From CBDDBH01 sp965225625 (GTDB lineage: Bacteria > Pseudomonadota > Gammaproteobacteria > JADZEE01): a stretch of DNA of 64,000 bases. The position numbers and the translations under genes are program-made. The DNA is taken from NCBI GenBank assembly GCA_965225625.1, contig CBDDBH010000017.1, positions 65,592-129,591 of the forward strand. Reading direction: 5' to 3'. Positions 1 to 9,725 of this stretch are shown piece after piece. The notes under the pieces were generated by a model. The model was not told where the DNA came from. It did not search any database and saw nothing but the letters and a program-made list of their open reading frames with translations. The stretch's first letter is position 1. Each line of letters begins with the position of its first letter.

Positions 1-941
1 GCTGTTCCCATCGCCACGCACCGCTGTCTAAAGGCTCAATACGCGGTGACAACATTCAGTGTGATTATCACGGTGTGGTTTTCAACGGCCAGGGCACCTG
101 TATTCATATCCCGCACCAAAGCAAAATTCCCACGCGTGCGAACATCAAATCTTATCGGGTGGCGGAAAAGTGGGGGTTTGTGTGGATTTGGCGAGGTGAT
201 GCGGCGTCTGCGGCCTCGGACCTCATTCCCGATCTCGGTTGGAACGCGGATCCGTTGCGCAGCCCGGTATACGTTTACTTTCATGTGCAAGCAAACTTTC
301 AACTGGTGGCCGATAACTTGTTGGATATTTCTCACGCTGATTATCTGCACAGCAAGAGTTTCGGTTCGAAATCCGGTTCGATGGACGGTCCCAATCCCGG
401 AGACTACGAGTTCGAAAGTTGGACCGAAGGAGAACGGGTCTATAGCGTCAGGAAATTAAAGAATGTCGAAGTGGGAGAGCTAGCTAAAAAATGGGGTGGA
501 TTCACGAAAAGCCTGAACCGAACCAATGAGCAAATGTGGGAGGCTCCGAACACCGTTCACGTCCGGCTTGAGTTGGAAAACGACGAAAATAAAATCTCCA
601 TTAATCACGATCACATCATGACCCCGGAGACGGAATCGACGACTCACTATTTCATGGATTTCACCAGGGACTTCAGCTTCGAAGGCGGTTACCCGACCGA
701 CGAGGATATTTACAACGAGCAATTTGCCATCGTAACGACCGAGGATTTGCCGATGGTCGAGGCCCAGCAGGTGAACATCGATCTGTGTCACAACCCTGCA
801 GATGTGCCGGTTGAGGCAGACAGACTGATAAACGGGGTACACCGTATGTTGGTCCGTCTATATAAAGAGCGGGGCGTACCTGTCCCCGATCGGCTCGCCA
901 ACAGAGCCCATGGATCCGTGGGGACGCAAAACGATGCTTGA
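1..941 (+). CDS. Rieske non-haem iron oxygenase, oxygenase component (5' end outside window)
   Basis: Terminal oxygenase that hydroxylates or O-demethylates an aromatic substrate using electrons from a separate reductase. The gene is open from the window edge (frame begins at base 3), so the true start lies upstream. Visible at the edge is the Rieske [2Fe-2S] motif: C-x-H at bases 3-11, in CSHRHAPLSKG, and C-x2-H (CDYH) at bases 60-71. The mononuclear iron motif follows as DISHADYLH, with the two His at bases 333-335 and 348-350. The layout resembles the single-polypeptide vanillate O-demethylase type rather than alpha/beta dioxygenases. The downstream GST gene overlaps its stop, which suggests cotranscription. 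The substrate cannot be read from the sequence, and no reductase is visible in the window. Confidence 0.9.
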   Translation, partial: CSHRHAPLSKGSIRGDNIQCDYHGVVFNGQGTCIHIPHQSKIPTRANIKSYRVAEKWGFVWIWRGDAASAASDLIPDLGWNADPLRSPVYVYFHVQANFQLVADNLLDISHADYLHSKSFGSKSGSMDGPNPGDYEFESWTEGERVYSVRKLKNVEVGELAKKWGGFTKSLNRTNEQMWEAPNTVHVRLELENDENKISINHDHIMTPETESTTHYFMDFTRDFSFEGGYPTDEDIYNEQFAIVTTEDLPMVEAQQVNIDLCHNPADVPVEADRLINGVHRMLVRLYKERGVPVPDRLANRAHGSVGTQNDA

Positions 942-1755
942 AGTCTATTACCTGGAAGAGGCCGATTCGATTTGCTCGAATCGCGTGATCATGACTTTGG
1001 TGGATAAGGAGATCGAAGACTGGGTACCGCACAAAATCGTGCTCATGAATCGCGATCAGTTCAAGCCGGAATATTTGAAGCTGAATCCGAAGGCGCAAGT
1101 GCCCACGCTGGTTCATGACGGCAGAGTTGTCCGGGAATCTTCGATCATCTGCGATTATCTTGACGATTTAACACCGACGCCGGCTCTGAAACCGGCCGAT
1201 CCGGTAGAGCGAGCCCATATGCAGGAGTGGATCAAGGATTGCGATGAGTCTGGCTACCAGGCCATCGCATCGATTAATTTCGTTACCAAGTTCAGATTGG
1301 AGATCCCACTGGACAAGATGGAAGAGCGTTGGAAAAAGGTAACCGACATCGATCGCCTGCATCGTCAGCAATCCTGCGTTCACGAGGGCCTCGACTCGGC
1401 TTATGTGCTCCGTGCTATCGGTGCATGCGACCGGATTCTGGGGAAGACGGAGCAAGTGCTGGCGGACGGTCGTCCCTGGATCATGGGCGAGCAATATAGT
1501 CTGGTCGAGACTACCCATGCGCCATTTTTCAAGGTGCTGGAGATGTTGCGTCTGCTGCATCTGTGGTTGGAGGGCCGGCCCCTTGTTCAGGACTGGTGGG
1601 CGCGTGTGACGGCCCGGCCGAGCTACAAGGCACTGGAGGAATATCCGGGCCAAAGCGAGGACGACAACGCGCCGCACGCTAAAGCCGGTCGAGCCGTCGA
1701 GGGCAGGTTCCAGGAACTGCTAAACCAGTACAGAACTACTATTCCGCAGCTTTAA
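934..1755 (+). CDS. Glutathione S-transferase family protein
   Basis: 273-residue cytosolic GST-type protein. The N-terminal thioredoxin-like domain begins MLEVYYLEEADSICSNRV and contains the cis-proline segment QVPTLV followed by RESSIICDYL, which is the glutathione gamma-glutamyl binding turn (E-S). A helical C-terminal domain follows. I chose the ATG at 934 because it starts exactly at the thioredoxin beta-strand and overlaps the Rieske stop by 8 bp; an upstream in-frame ATG at 910 would add eight residues of no family character. Its place between a Rieske oxygenase and a second GST suggests a role in handling the oxygenase product, for example thiolytic ether cleavage or isomerisation. 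That role is inferred from context only. Confidence 0.88.
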   Translation: MLEVYYLEEADSICSNRVIMTLVDKEIEDWVPHKIVLMNRDQFKPEYLKLNPKAQVPTLVHDGRVVRESSIICDYLDDLTPTPALKPADPVERAHMQEWIKDCDESGYQAIASINFVTKFRLEIPLDKMEERWKKVTDIDRLHRQQSCVHEGLDSAYVLRAIGACDRILGKTEQVLADGRPWIMGEQYSLVETTHAPFFKVLEMLRLLHLWLEGRPLVQDWWARVTARPSYKALEEYPGQSEDDNAPHAKAGRAVEGRFQELLNQYRTTIPQL

Positions 1756-1767
1756 AGGAGATGGCCG

Positions 1768-2547
1768 ATGGGTATTGTGACCCCGACTAACCCGGCGGTG
1801 CTCGACTTCAAGGGTATTCATCTGTATCACGCCGACGTATCCAATTGCGCCGCGCGCGTCCGCTTCCTATTGGACGAAAAAGGACTTGCTTGGGAAAGCC
1901 ATCACATTAATCTGCGCAAGAAGGAAAATGTTACAGCAGCGTATTTTGCTATCAACTCAAAGGGCATAGTCCCGTCCCTGGTGCACGACGGAACGGTAGT
2001 GGTCGAATCCAACGATATCCTTCGATATCTGGAAGAGAAGTTCCCCGAGCCTAGCTTTTTGCCTGCAAGCCAGGCGGGTCGCGAGAAAGTTGATGAGTGG
2101 CTGACCTTGTCCGGTGACATCCACATGCCCGGCATAAAGACGTTCCAATACGTCAAAGTCAATAGCAAATTGTTGCAAAAGACCGAAGAAGAAGTTGAGC
2201 GTTATCGGCGCCTGCAGAAACATGAGGACATGTTGTCGTTTCACGCCAAGCACGACACACCGGGTAGCAATTTTTCCGACGAAGAGTTCTCCAACGCGGT
2301 GGCCATGTTAGATACCGCATTTTCAGAAATGGATGCGATGTTGTCCGGTAACGATTGGATGATCGATAACACCTACTCGCTGACGGATATCTCCTGGGCG
2401 CCAAGCATCACGACCTTACTGCGTGGCGGATTTCCCTTCGAGAAATATGCAAATGTCACGGCATGGTATGCGCGGATTGGGGAACGTCCTGCGTTCCGCA
2501 GCGCCGTTGCGGCATGGCAGCCTGGACAGGAACGTCACGCGGGCTGA
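1768..2547 (+). CDS. Glutathione S-transferase family protein
   Basis: 259-residue GST-type protein. The N-terminal thioredoxin fold (about residues 15-95) starts IHLYHADVSNCAARVRFLL and contains IVPSLVHDG and VVESNDILRYLEEKF, the glutathione-contacting E-S pair. The rest is a helical GST C-domain containing SLTDISWAP, the conserved N-capping box region. A clean Shine-Dalgarno (AAAGGAGA, just before the start) and a 12-bp gap from the previous GST gene make this the third gene of a Rieske-GST-GST operon. Paired GSTs are known from bacterial aromatic ether cleavage (LigE/LigF-like), but I see no signature that assigns it there. Confidence 0.88.
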   Translation: MGIVTPTNPAVLDFKGIHLYHADVSNCAARVRFLLDEKGLAWESHHINLRKKENVTAAYFAINSKGIVPSLVHDGTVVVESNDILRYLEEKFPEPSFLPASQAGREKVDEWLTLSGDIHMPGIKTFQYVKVNSKLLQKTEEEVERYRRLQKHEDMLSFHAKHDTPGSNFSDEEFSNAVAMLDTAFSEMDAMLSGNDWMIDNTYSLTDISWAPSITTLLRGGFPFEKYANVTAWYARIGERPAFRSAVAAWQPGQERHAG

Positions 2548-2556
2548 GACACTGAG

Positions 2557-3320
2557 TCAACGTGTACCGCCGGCAACCATCGCCTCCAAGGTATGTTCAG
2601 CCAAACCGGCTGTGACTCCGCCATCGATGCAGATCGCCTGGCCGGTGATATAGGCGCAGTCCGGCGCGGCCAGAAAATGTGCTAAAGCGGCCACTTCCTC
2701 GGGTTCACCGACCCGCGCCAGCGGCGCGAGTATGGGATAAAACGTCGCTTCCGGATGATCGGGCGTTACCATTTCACTCCACACCGATCCGGAACAGATC
2801 GCGTTTACCCTAATCTTGCGCGGTGCGAGCTCCATTGCGGCAGTCTGGGTGATATAGGTTACGCCAGCCTTGCTGGCGCCGTAGCGGCTGTACCCGGGAA
2901 TCCCTAAACGGCCCCGACTGAAGATGTGTTGATAATGCTGCCGCCATCGTTCATGTGACGCGGTCCGTAGCGCAAGCCGTTATAGATCGGTTTCAAATTG
3001 ACGTCCAGTACGCGCTGTAGAGAGTCGCCGTCGCCCTCATCGATGGTCGGCCCCGCGTCGTCGATCCCTGCGTTGTTAACCACTATGTCGAGTTTGCCGA
3101 GCTTGGCCTCCGCTTGCTCGAAGGCACTTTTTAGCTGCGCTTCATCGGCGACGTCGGTGCGGATAAAAATACCGCCGAATTCCGCTGCTATCGGATCACC
3201 GTCGCGGCGGCCGATAATGACGACTTTAGCACCGGCGGCGGCAAAGCGTTTGGCGATTGCCAGACCGATGCCCGCGGTACCGCCGGTGATGAATGCGTTC
3301 ATGCCTTCGATCGAGAACAT
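2557..3320 (-). pseudogene. SDR family oxidoreductase, broken by a one-base frameshift
   Basis: The gene reads as a normal classical SDR in two frames. The N-terminal part (start ATG at 3320 after a GAGGAG ribosome site, MFSIEGMNAFITGG) carries the cofactor motif TGGTAGIG, the NNAG motif and the catalytic Ser in IINTSSVG, then hits a TAG near 2904. The C-terminal part continues in another frame as LGIPGYSRYGASKAG, with the catalytic Tyr and Lys, and ends with the family-typical ITGQAICIDGGV. Restoring a single base in the GGGG run just before 2904 rejoins the two halves with no lost motif. Either this is a recent pseudogene or a sequencing error. It is convergent with the GST gene upstream. 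Confidence 0.85.
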
Positions 3321-3573
3321 CGTCTGCTCCTCGTAGTTGCGCGTGTTACTGGTTGTATTGATTCGTCGCGGATCAGGCTGCCGTTGCTCTTGCATGACTC
3401 GGCCAGGCTGTTGTTCTGGTCTGGTTTCTGCCGTTCCCGGTGACAGTATATCGGTGATTATGTAACGACAAGCGATAGCGCGTGTTTGCTCGAGGTTATC
3501 GGCGAAAATGTTAATTCAACCGTGGTTGGCAGACGCGATACAATACACCGACCCAATCGAAAAGGATGATTCG

Positions 3574-5469
3574 ATGGCCGAGAGCAGGGATGGTGTTTTG
3601 AGCGACAATAACGCGTATACAGTTAACGCTGACCAAAAATCTAATTCCTTATTTTCGGATATCGCCGAGGTGAGCGGCGCTGCACACACGGTGCTCAAGC
3701 AGGTCTTCGGTCACGATGGGTTTCGTGGCCGTCAGCTCGACGCGATCGAGGCCGCCTTGGAAGGTCGTGATTGTGTCGTGCTCATGCCCACCGGCGGTGG
3801 CAAGTCGTTGTGTTTTCAAATCCCGCCACTGCTAAACGGCGGATGCACCGTCGTTGTGTCCCCGTTGATTGCGCTGATGCAGGATCAGGTCGTGAGCCTG
3901 GGCGAGCTTGGGCTGGCCGCTGCGTGTCTGAACTCGGCTATGAGCGGCGCGGAGCAGCGCGATGTTATCGATCAGCTTGGCAGGGGAGAGCTACGACTGC
4001 TTTATCTGGCGCCTGAGAGATTGTTGCAAGCCGATACGCTTGAACTGCTTAAGCGATGCGCTGTATCACTGATTGCCATCGATGAAGCTCATTGCGTGTC
4101 GCAGTGGGGGCATGACTTCCGCCACGACTATCTCGAGTTGCATAGACTGGCCGAACATTTCCCCGCAGTGCCGCGCATGGCCCTGACTGCTACTGCGGAT
4201 GAGCGAACGCGGACGGATATCGCGGCTCGGTTGCAGCTTAACGATCCGCGTTGGTTTGTCGACGGTTTTGACCGGCCAAATATTCGTTATACGGTTCGTG
4301 CCCGAAGCAATGCCCGCCAGCAATTAGAAAAATTTCTAGCTACGCGACGCGGGCAAGCGGGGATCATTTACTGCATGTCGCGGCGCAAGGTCGAGGAAAC
4401 CGCCATATGGTTGGTTGCTCAGGGATATGTGGCTCTGCCTTACCACGCCGGCCTTGAACCTGGGATACGCAGTGCCAATCAACAACGCTTTGCTAACGAC
4501 GATGGCGTGATCATCGTCGCCACCATCGCGTTCGGTATGGGTATCGATAAGCCCGACGTGCGCTTTGTCGTGCACCTGGATCTGCCCAAGAGTATCGAGG
4601 CCTACTATCAGGAAACCGGCCGCGCCGGGCGCGACGACGAGGCGGCCGACGCGTGGATGGTCTACGGGCTGCAAGACGTTGTGCGCTTGCGTCAAATGCT
4701 CGAACAGTCGCCAGCGGACGAAGACCACAAGCGCATCGAACGCAATAAGCTCGACGCGTTGCTGGGATGGTGTGAGGCAACCGAGTGCCGGCGTCGACCG
4801 CTGCTGGAATATTTCGGCGACGCGCCAGCGACTACCTGCGGTAATTGTGATAACTGTCTGGAACCGCCGACGACCTGGGATGCAACCGAGGAGGCGCAAA
4901 AGCTGTTGTCGTGCATTTATCGCACGGGTCAGCGCTTTGGCGGTGCCCACGTGATCGATGTCCTGCGCGGGGCTGATACCGAAAAAGTTAAAGCGCATGC
5001 ACATGCCGGTTTGAGCACGTTCGGGATCGGAGCCGAGCGCAGCGTCAACCAGTGGCGCTCGGTGTTGCGTCAACTCATGGTTCGTGGCGCCGTTTATGCC
5101 GACGTCGAGCAATTCGGGGTGTTGAAACTTGGCGCGGATGCGCGGCCCATCCTGCGCGGTGAAGTGCAATTGCATCTGCGCGAAGATCTGGCCGAAGCAC
5201 CCGCGCCGCGCCGTAACAAAGCAAGCGTAGAGATTGCGAACGAGGATCTACCGATGTGGGAGCGATTGCGCGCCTGCCGCAAGCGGTTGGCTGACGAGCA
5301 TAGTGTGCCGCCGTACGTGATTTTCCACGATCGCACGCTGCGCGAGCTAATTGCCGTACGCCCGGCGTCGCTGGAAGAAATGCTCGACGTGGCCGGCATT
5401 GGCCAGGCAAAACTCGAACGCTACGGAAAGGTTTTTCTGGATGAATTGAACGCGGAATCGGTCGGATAA
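3574..5469 (+). CDS. recQ: ATP-dependent DNA helicase RecQ
   Basis: Superfamily 2 3'-5' DNA helicase of recombination and fork repair. From the ATG at 3574 the protein has 631 residues. Walker A MPTGGGKS is at about 71-78 and the DEAH box at 170-173, with LTATAD and the arginine-finger motif QETGRAGRD further on. The RQC zinc site follows as the cysteines in WCEATEC and CGNCDNC. The C-terminus contains an HRDC domain (LRACRKRLADEH ... VAGIGQAKLERYG). The 3574 start has AAGGA at 3562-3566; the upstream ATG at 3508 has a poorly spaced site and would add 22 residues. Housekeeping gene, apparently monocistronic. Confidence 0.95.
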   Translation: MAESRDGVLSDNNAYTVNADQKSNSLFSDIAEVSGAAHTVLKQVFGHDGFRGRQLDAIEAALEGRDCVVLMPTGGGKSLCFQIPPLLNGGCTVVVSPLIALMQDQVVSLGELGLAAACLNSAMSGAEQRDVIDQLGRGELRLLYLAPERLLQADTLELLKRCAVSLIAIDEAHCVSQWGHDFRHDYLELHRLAEHFPAVPRMALTATADERTRTDIAARLQLNDPRWFVDGFDRPNIRYTVRARSNARQQLEKFLATRRGQAGIIYCMSRRKVEETAIWLVAQGYVALPYHAGLEPGIRSANQQRFANDDGVIIVATIAFGMGIDKPDVRFVVHLDLPKSIEAYYQETGRAGRDDEAADAWMVYGLQDVVRLRQMLEQSPADEDHKRIERNKLDALLGWCEATECRRRPLLEYFGDAPATTCGNCDNCLEPPTTWDATEEAQKLLSCIYRTGQRFGGAHVIDVLRGADTEKVKAHAHAGLSTFGIGAERSVNQWRSVLRQLMVRGAVYADVEQFGVLKLGADARPILRGEVQLHLREDLAEAPAPRRNKASVEIANEDLPMWERLRACRKRLADEHSVPPYVIFHDRTLRELIAVRPASLEEMLDVAGIGQAKLERYGKVFLDELNAESVG

Positions 5470-5620
5470 TGCGGCTTCTTACTGACGGGTTTGTCGGGAT
5501 ATCACGACGACGACCGCGGTGAGCAGCCACCGTGCTTGCGGTACTCCATAAATAGTCAGCTTCGGCTACATTTATGTTGGTGGCTGTGGGTACTGCCGTG
5601 CTTTGGACAGGGAGACTGAG

Positions 5621-7021
5621 ATGAGCAAAATCAATCGACGCGACTTTATCAAAAAAACGGCTGCCGTTGGCGCAGCCGCTACAGTGCTAACCGGGGCACA
5701 GGCCTCGGGCGCGGCTGCCGGAGACAAAGAATACGAATGCATCGTCATTGGCGGTGGCTTTGCCGGTGTCACTGCCGCCCGTGAAGCGGGGCGCGCAGGA
5801 ATGCGCACATTGCTGCTGGAGGCGCGCAATCGCCTGGGCGGTCGAACATTCACCTCCGAATTCGCCGATCACAAGGTTGAACTGGGCGGCGCGTGGGTGC
5901 ATTGGACGCAACCACACGTGTGGGCGGAGATCATGCGCTACGGACTGGACGTGATTGAAACCCCGGGTGCGGCAGCTGAGGAATTTATCTATCGCGAGAA
6001 CAACAAGGCGATGCGCAGGCCGGCTGACGAGGTCTGGGACGATTTTGCTCAGGGCGTGAACACCTTTTGCGCCGAAGCCGGTGAACTCTTCCCGCGTCCG
6101 TTCGAACCCTTTCTGACCGAATCCGCCTGGAGGGCCCGCGATCATCTAACGGTAGCGCAACGGTTGTCTGAACTCGGTTTGAGCGGTCGGCAGCACTATT
6201 TCGCGGATTCATTCTGCGGCGGTGTGACTCACAATTACCCGGACGTCTGCGGCTACATCGACGTATTGCGATGGTATGCGTTAGCCGGTTTTACCGCAGA
6301 AGGAGTTATGAACGCCGCTGCGCGCTATAAGCTCAAGGAAGGAACCAAGAGTCTGATCGACAAAATGATTGAGGAGGGCAAACCCGAAGTACGACTCAAT
6401 ACCGTGGTCGAGAAAGTGAGTCAGTCGGGTGGCAAAGTTAGCGTAGTTACCGAGGGCGGCGAGCGTTTTACAGCGTTAGCGGCAATAGTGACTTTGCCCC
6501 TGAACGTACTAAAGGACGTCGAGTTTTCGCCGGCGCTGTCAACCGAAAAGCTTGCGGCCTCTGGCGAAGAACACGGCGGTCACGGCACCAAGGCGTACAT
6601 CCGCCTGCGCGGAGATCTAGGCAACATCTTCATCGCAGGTGCTAGCGATGAAGCATTTCAAAGCCTATTTACCTATGCCCGTGACACAGAGCACACGCTG
6701 CTGGTTGCGTTCGGACCCAGTCGTGAGGCGATCGACGTGATCGACGAGGGTGCGGTGCAACAGTGGTTGCGGAAATACATTTCGAATGCCGAAGTCGATG
6801 CAAGCTTCGGCTACGATTGGATACTCGATCCGTTCTCCCGTGGTACCTGGTGTATGTACAAACCGCAACAGGCCAGTCGCTATTGGCGAAGCCTGCAGGA
6901 ACCCGAAGGGCGCTTGTACTTCGCGAGCGGCGATAGCGCTAATGGTTGGCGAGGTTTTATCGACGGTGCGATTGAGAGCGGATTGCGGAGCAGTTACGAA
7001 GTTGTTCGCTTGCTCGCATGA
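5621..7021 (+). CDS. FAD-dependent amine oxidase (flavin monoamine oxidase family) with Tat signal
   Basis: 466-residue flavoprotein. The N-terminus KINRRDFIKK followed by a small hydrophobic stretch and ASGAAAG is a twin-arginine signal, so the folded enzyme is probably exported to the periplasm. The FAD Rossmann motif VIGGGFAGVTAAREAG and the LEARNRLGGRTFT segment define the amine oxidase family. The C-terminal RLYFASGDSANGWRGFIDGAIESGLR is the second FAD-contact region. The ATG at 5621 follows AGGGAG with good spacing. The family oxidises primary or secondary amines or related alcohols to imines or aldehydes with H2O2; the substrate here is unknown. Confidence 0.88.
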   Translation: MSKINRRDFIKKTAAVGAAATVLTGAQASGAAAGDKEYECIVIGGGFAGVTAAREAGRAGMRTLLLEARNRLGGRTFTSEFADHKVELGGAWVHWTQPHVWAEIMRYGLDVIETPGAAAEEFIYRENNKAMRRPADEVWDDFAQGVNTFCAEAGELFPRPFEPFLTESAWRARDHLTVAQRLSELGLSGRQHYFADSFCGGVTHNYPDVCGYIDVLRWYALAGFTAEGVMNAAARYKLKEGTKSLIDKMIEEGKPEVRLNTVVEKVSQSGGKVSVVTEGGERFTALAAIVTLPLNVLKDVEFSPALSTEKLAASGEEHGGHGTKAYIRLRGDLGNIFIAGASDEAFQSLFTYARDTEHTLLVAFGPSREAIDVIDEGAVQQWLRKYISNAEVDASFGYDWILDPFSRGTWCMYKPQQASRYWRSLQEPEGRLYFASGDSANGWRGFIDGAIESGLRSSYEVVRLLA

Positions 7022-7075
7022 AGCTCGTGCGCGTATGGGCCTTAGCCTGCACATTGGGTCAATCGGAGAATGGCA

Positions 7076-8032
7076 ATGGAAAACACGAAAAAAACGATAC
7101 TCGTAACCGGTGCGACGGGGCAGGCTGGAAATGCGGTTGCCCTGCATCTGTTGTCGGCTGGCAAGTGGCAACTACGGGCACTGACCCGTGACTCAAGCAA
7201 CCCTGTCGCCAAGGAACTGGCCGCGTCGGGCGTCGACATAGTAGAAGGCGATCTCAAGGACAAAGGTGCGATCGAGCAAGCCGTCGACGGCGTGTATGGC
7301 GTTTACAGCGTGCAACAGTATTGGGAACACGGCGCTGAACTCGAAGTGCGCATGGGCAAGGATGTTGCCGACGCGGCGCTAAATGCCGGCGTCGAGCATT
7401 TCGTGTTCCAGAGTGCCGGAAGCCGAAATCACAGCAGGACGGGCGCGCCGCACCTCGATACTAAACGAATGGTGGACGAATACCTTCGCAAGTCGGCACT
7501 CTCTGCGGTGTGCACCATCGTGCGGCCAGTTGCGTTCATGGAGAACTTTTTCCTGCCGGGCTGGCGGAAAGATATCCTCGATGGCGTATTGACTATGCCC
7601 CTAGATCCGGCGAAGCCTTACCAACTCATTGCCGTTTACGACATCGGCGCTGTTGTTGCCGCAATGTTCGCCGCGCCGCAGATCTACAAGGGCAACGATT
7701 ACGATATCGTTGCGGATGAATTGACCGGACCACAAATGGCGGATGTGCTTGGTGCAGTGTCGGGCAAACCCGTGCGCTATGTAGAACTCCCGTTGGCAGA
7801 CTTTGCGCAATACAACGAGGATCTAGCGTTGATGTACAAATGGCTGAACGAATTCGGTTACGACGCGGATTTAGCCGCTTCTCGGGCCATATACCCGGCG
7901 ATGCAGAGCTTCGAGTCCTGGGTACGTGTTTCCCGGTTGACTGATCCGTCGGCGAGTCCGCCTGCCACCGTGGCAAAGGCGATAGTAAGCGAGGAAGACT
8001 CGTATCAAGTCGATGCGCTGGAGAAGCCGTAA
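7076..8032 (+). CDS. NmrA-like NAD(P)-binding protein
   Basis: 318-residue atypical SDR of the NmrA/HSCARG type. The N-terminal dinucleotide motif is LVTGATGQAGNAV. It is followed by RALTRDSSNPVAKELAASG, VEGDLKD and VYSVQQYW, all typical of NmrA-like proteins that sense the NADP(H) state or act as quinone or isoflavone-like reductases. There is no YxxxK catalytic pair at the usual place. The ATG at 7076 is 7 nt after GGAG; the ATG at 7070 directly abuts that site and is less likely. It lies 54 bp after the amine oxidase gene in the same direction. No specific substrate is indicated. Confidence 0.8.
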   Translation: MENTKKTILVTGATGQAGNAVALHLLSAGKWQLRALTRDSSNPVAKELAASGVDIVEGDLKDKGAIEQAVDGVYGVYSVQQYWEHGAELEVRMGKDVADAALNAGVEHFVFQSAGSRNHSRTGAPHLDTKRMVDEYLRKSALSAVCTIVRPVAFMENFFLPGWRKDILDGVLTMPLDPAKPYQLIAVYDIGAVVAAMFAAPQIYKGNDYDIVADELTGPQMADVLGAVSGKPVRYVELPLADFAQYNEDLALMYKWLNEFGYDADLAASRAIYPAMQSFESWVRVSRLTDPSASPPATVAKAIVSEEDSYQVDALEKP

Positions 8033-8045
8033 ATCTGGCCATCGG

Positions 8046-8840
8046 ATGGCGACAAATATGAACCGTATCTACCTAGTTTTATTGTCGTTTTGCTTGTACT
8101 GCAACAACTCCCTGGCTGACGACATCGTTTTTACGTCTAAAGACGGCGCCGTGCTTAGATTGGCAGATCTGACCGACACTTCTGCCAAAGCGTCACCAAA
8201 CAGCCAGAATATTCCCGCGGCGGCGAGGGTGTTGTTCGAAGAAGGTGTCGAAATGGGAAAGTCCGGTCAGTACTTGCCGGCCATCGAAAAATTTAAAGCA
8301 GCCAGTCAAATCGTCCCGAGTTGGCCCTATCCGTATTATCAAACTGGCTTCACTTGGCTGCTGCAGAAAAATGTCGAGCAAGCATTAGCGTCGTACAGAA
8401 AAGTGGACGCGCTGGAGCCTCGGGGCTTCTTCACATCCAAGCAAGAGGTATTCACGCTTGAACGCGAATTGGCTGGGACCTACACGCAAGGACTGTACTT
8501 GTTATTCGTCAGCCACGAATGGAGCGACGATGTCGGCGAAAAGATCAAGATAATGCGTCGCGTCATCGAATTGGTTCCGGACTATGCGCCGGCCTATCAG
8601 AAACTCTCTATCCTCGAAGAGGATATTGTTAAAAAGCTGGATCTGCTGGAAAGGGCGCTTACATTTCAGAGCGATGCAGAAACGCGTGGCATGCTGTTGC
8701 TCAACAAGGCGACGAACCTACATATTCAAGGAGACAAGGACGCTGCCATCACAATATTAGGCGAACTTGTCTTGGATGGGTCTACGACCAAAACAGTAAC
8801 GGCCTGGGCTAAGAAATTGTTGCTGCAGATCTATGAATGA
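8046..8840 (+). CDS. Exported TPR-repeat protein of unknown function
   Basis: About 264 residues. An N-terminal hydrophobic segment (RIYLVLLSFCLYCNNSLAD) looks like a Sec signal peptide with cleavage near SLAD, so the protein is probably periplasmic. The body has helical repeats of TPR type (AARVLFEEGVEMGKSGQYLPAIEKF; YPYYQTGFTWLLQKN; YAPAYQKLSILEEDIVKKLDLLERAL). No catalytic motif is seen. The start is uncertain between ATG 8046 and ATG 8058; neither has a strong ribosome site. It lies 13 bp after the NmrA-like gene. Confidence 0.65.
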   Translation: MATNMNRIYLVLLSFCLYCNNSLADDIVFTSKDGAVLRLADLTDTSAKASPNSQNIPAAARVLFEEGVEMGKSGQYLPAIEKFKAASQIVPSWPYPYYQTGFTWLLQKNVEQALASYRKVDALEPRGFFTSKQEVFTLERELAGTYTQGLYLLFVSHEWSDDVGEKIKIMRRVIELVPDYAPAYQKLSILEEDIVKKLDLLERALTFQSDAETRGMLLLNKATNLHIQGDKDAAITILGELVLDGSTTKTVTAWAKKLLLQIYE

Positions 8841-8993
8841 GATGGATAAATGGGTGATGCTGATTTTCTATGTAGCTGTGCCAGGCTTGTCGTCATCCAT
8901 TCGCGCCTCGTCAAACAAATGCTGCGCTCCCCGCCTCCACATGGGTCAGTGAATGCGTCAATGGAGTGTTTAGTTCGATGCCTTGTTCGCTGG

Positions 8994-9488
8994 CTACTTC
9001 ATAAGCGGCGCGGTTAATGGCGTGCATCGGATCGACGATGCCGGAGGTATTCCCAACCCACTAACAGAGTTTCCAGCGCACCGCGTGATCCGCGGTTTCC
9101 GAGATTTTCGCGATACAGGGTCGGTCAACATTGATCGATTTTTCGCCAAGCCGGTCTGCGAGAGCTGCTTGGTTAAATCGGAAAGAAATACCGCGCTAAA
9201 GTACAGCAGGAATAACACGACGTTCACAGCCCGCAACGTCAGTACACGATTCTCGGTGGTCTGTGTATCCGATTTGCCACGCGTATGCCGGATCACTGCA
9301 CGGGCGAAGACGAACAAGCACAGATTGACTATCAGCACCGAGTAGTCAAAAGCTGAGAAGACGATGAGTTTATCTAGCAGCGTTGTAATTTCGTTCGTGC
9401 CGTGTCGCTCAATGTGCGTCTGAGGCGGGCGAGGCGCTTTCTGCGTATTGCGCCTATGCCAAGGCGAGATACCTCGACGTAATGCGGA
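8994..9488 (-). pseudogene. Possible relic of a small membrane protein
   Basis: This minus-strand frame has no ATG, yet it reads protein-like in the middle: two hydrophobic stretches (LIVFSAFDYSVLIVNLCLFVFARAV and VLTLRAVNVVLFLLYFSAVFL) are separated by a polar loop RHTRGKSDTQTTENR. That is the pattern of two membrane helices. Both ends lose this character (Pro/Arg-rich upstream, low-complexity downstream). The only in-frame start is a GTG at 9338. I read it as a degraded gene fragment, but a chance hydrophobic frame is possible. Confidence 0.25.
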
Positions 9489-9659
9489 TCATCTTGCGTG
9501 GTAGATCTGCGCTACTAGCGGCTTGCTGTCTGCCACGATATCCACCTTCGAATACTGCCGCGCAGATTGTAGCACTCCGAAGTTACGAACACGGATGATA
9601 ACGATCGAATGCTTCGCGCGTAGCGTAGAAGATCTACGATGTCAGTGCGCCGTGGCCCG

Positions 9660-9725
9660 ACGTGGATTGCGTGCAACGTCCCCTCTTTACCGGGGCCGCG
9701 CTCCCTGCGGTTGCTCGCAATGACG
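9660..9725 (-). repeat. REP-like dispersed intergenic repeat
   Basis: On the minus strand the segment begins CGTCATTGCGAGCAACCGCA, continues GGGAGCGCGG, and ends with a GCAATCC block about 50 bp later. This wording (CGTCATTGCGAG ... GCGCGGCAATCC) is familiar from dispersed intergenic repeats of many proteobacterial genomes. Here the two halves are separated by extra sequence. Recognition is by memory of such repeats; copy number cannot be checked within the window, where I see one copy. Confidence 0.4.

Noticed and set aside
4336..5175. Minus-strand 279-codon open frame inside recQ
   Set aside because: Antisense shadow of a gene with complete helicase motifs.
8983..9345. Plus-strand 120-codon open frame
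   Set aside because: Antisense to the membrane-like relic, no ribosome site, no protein-like composition.
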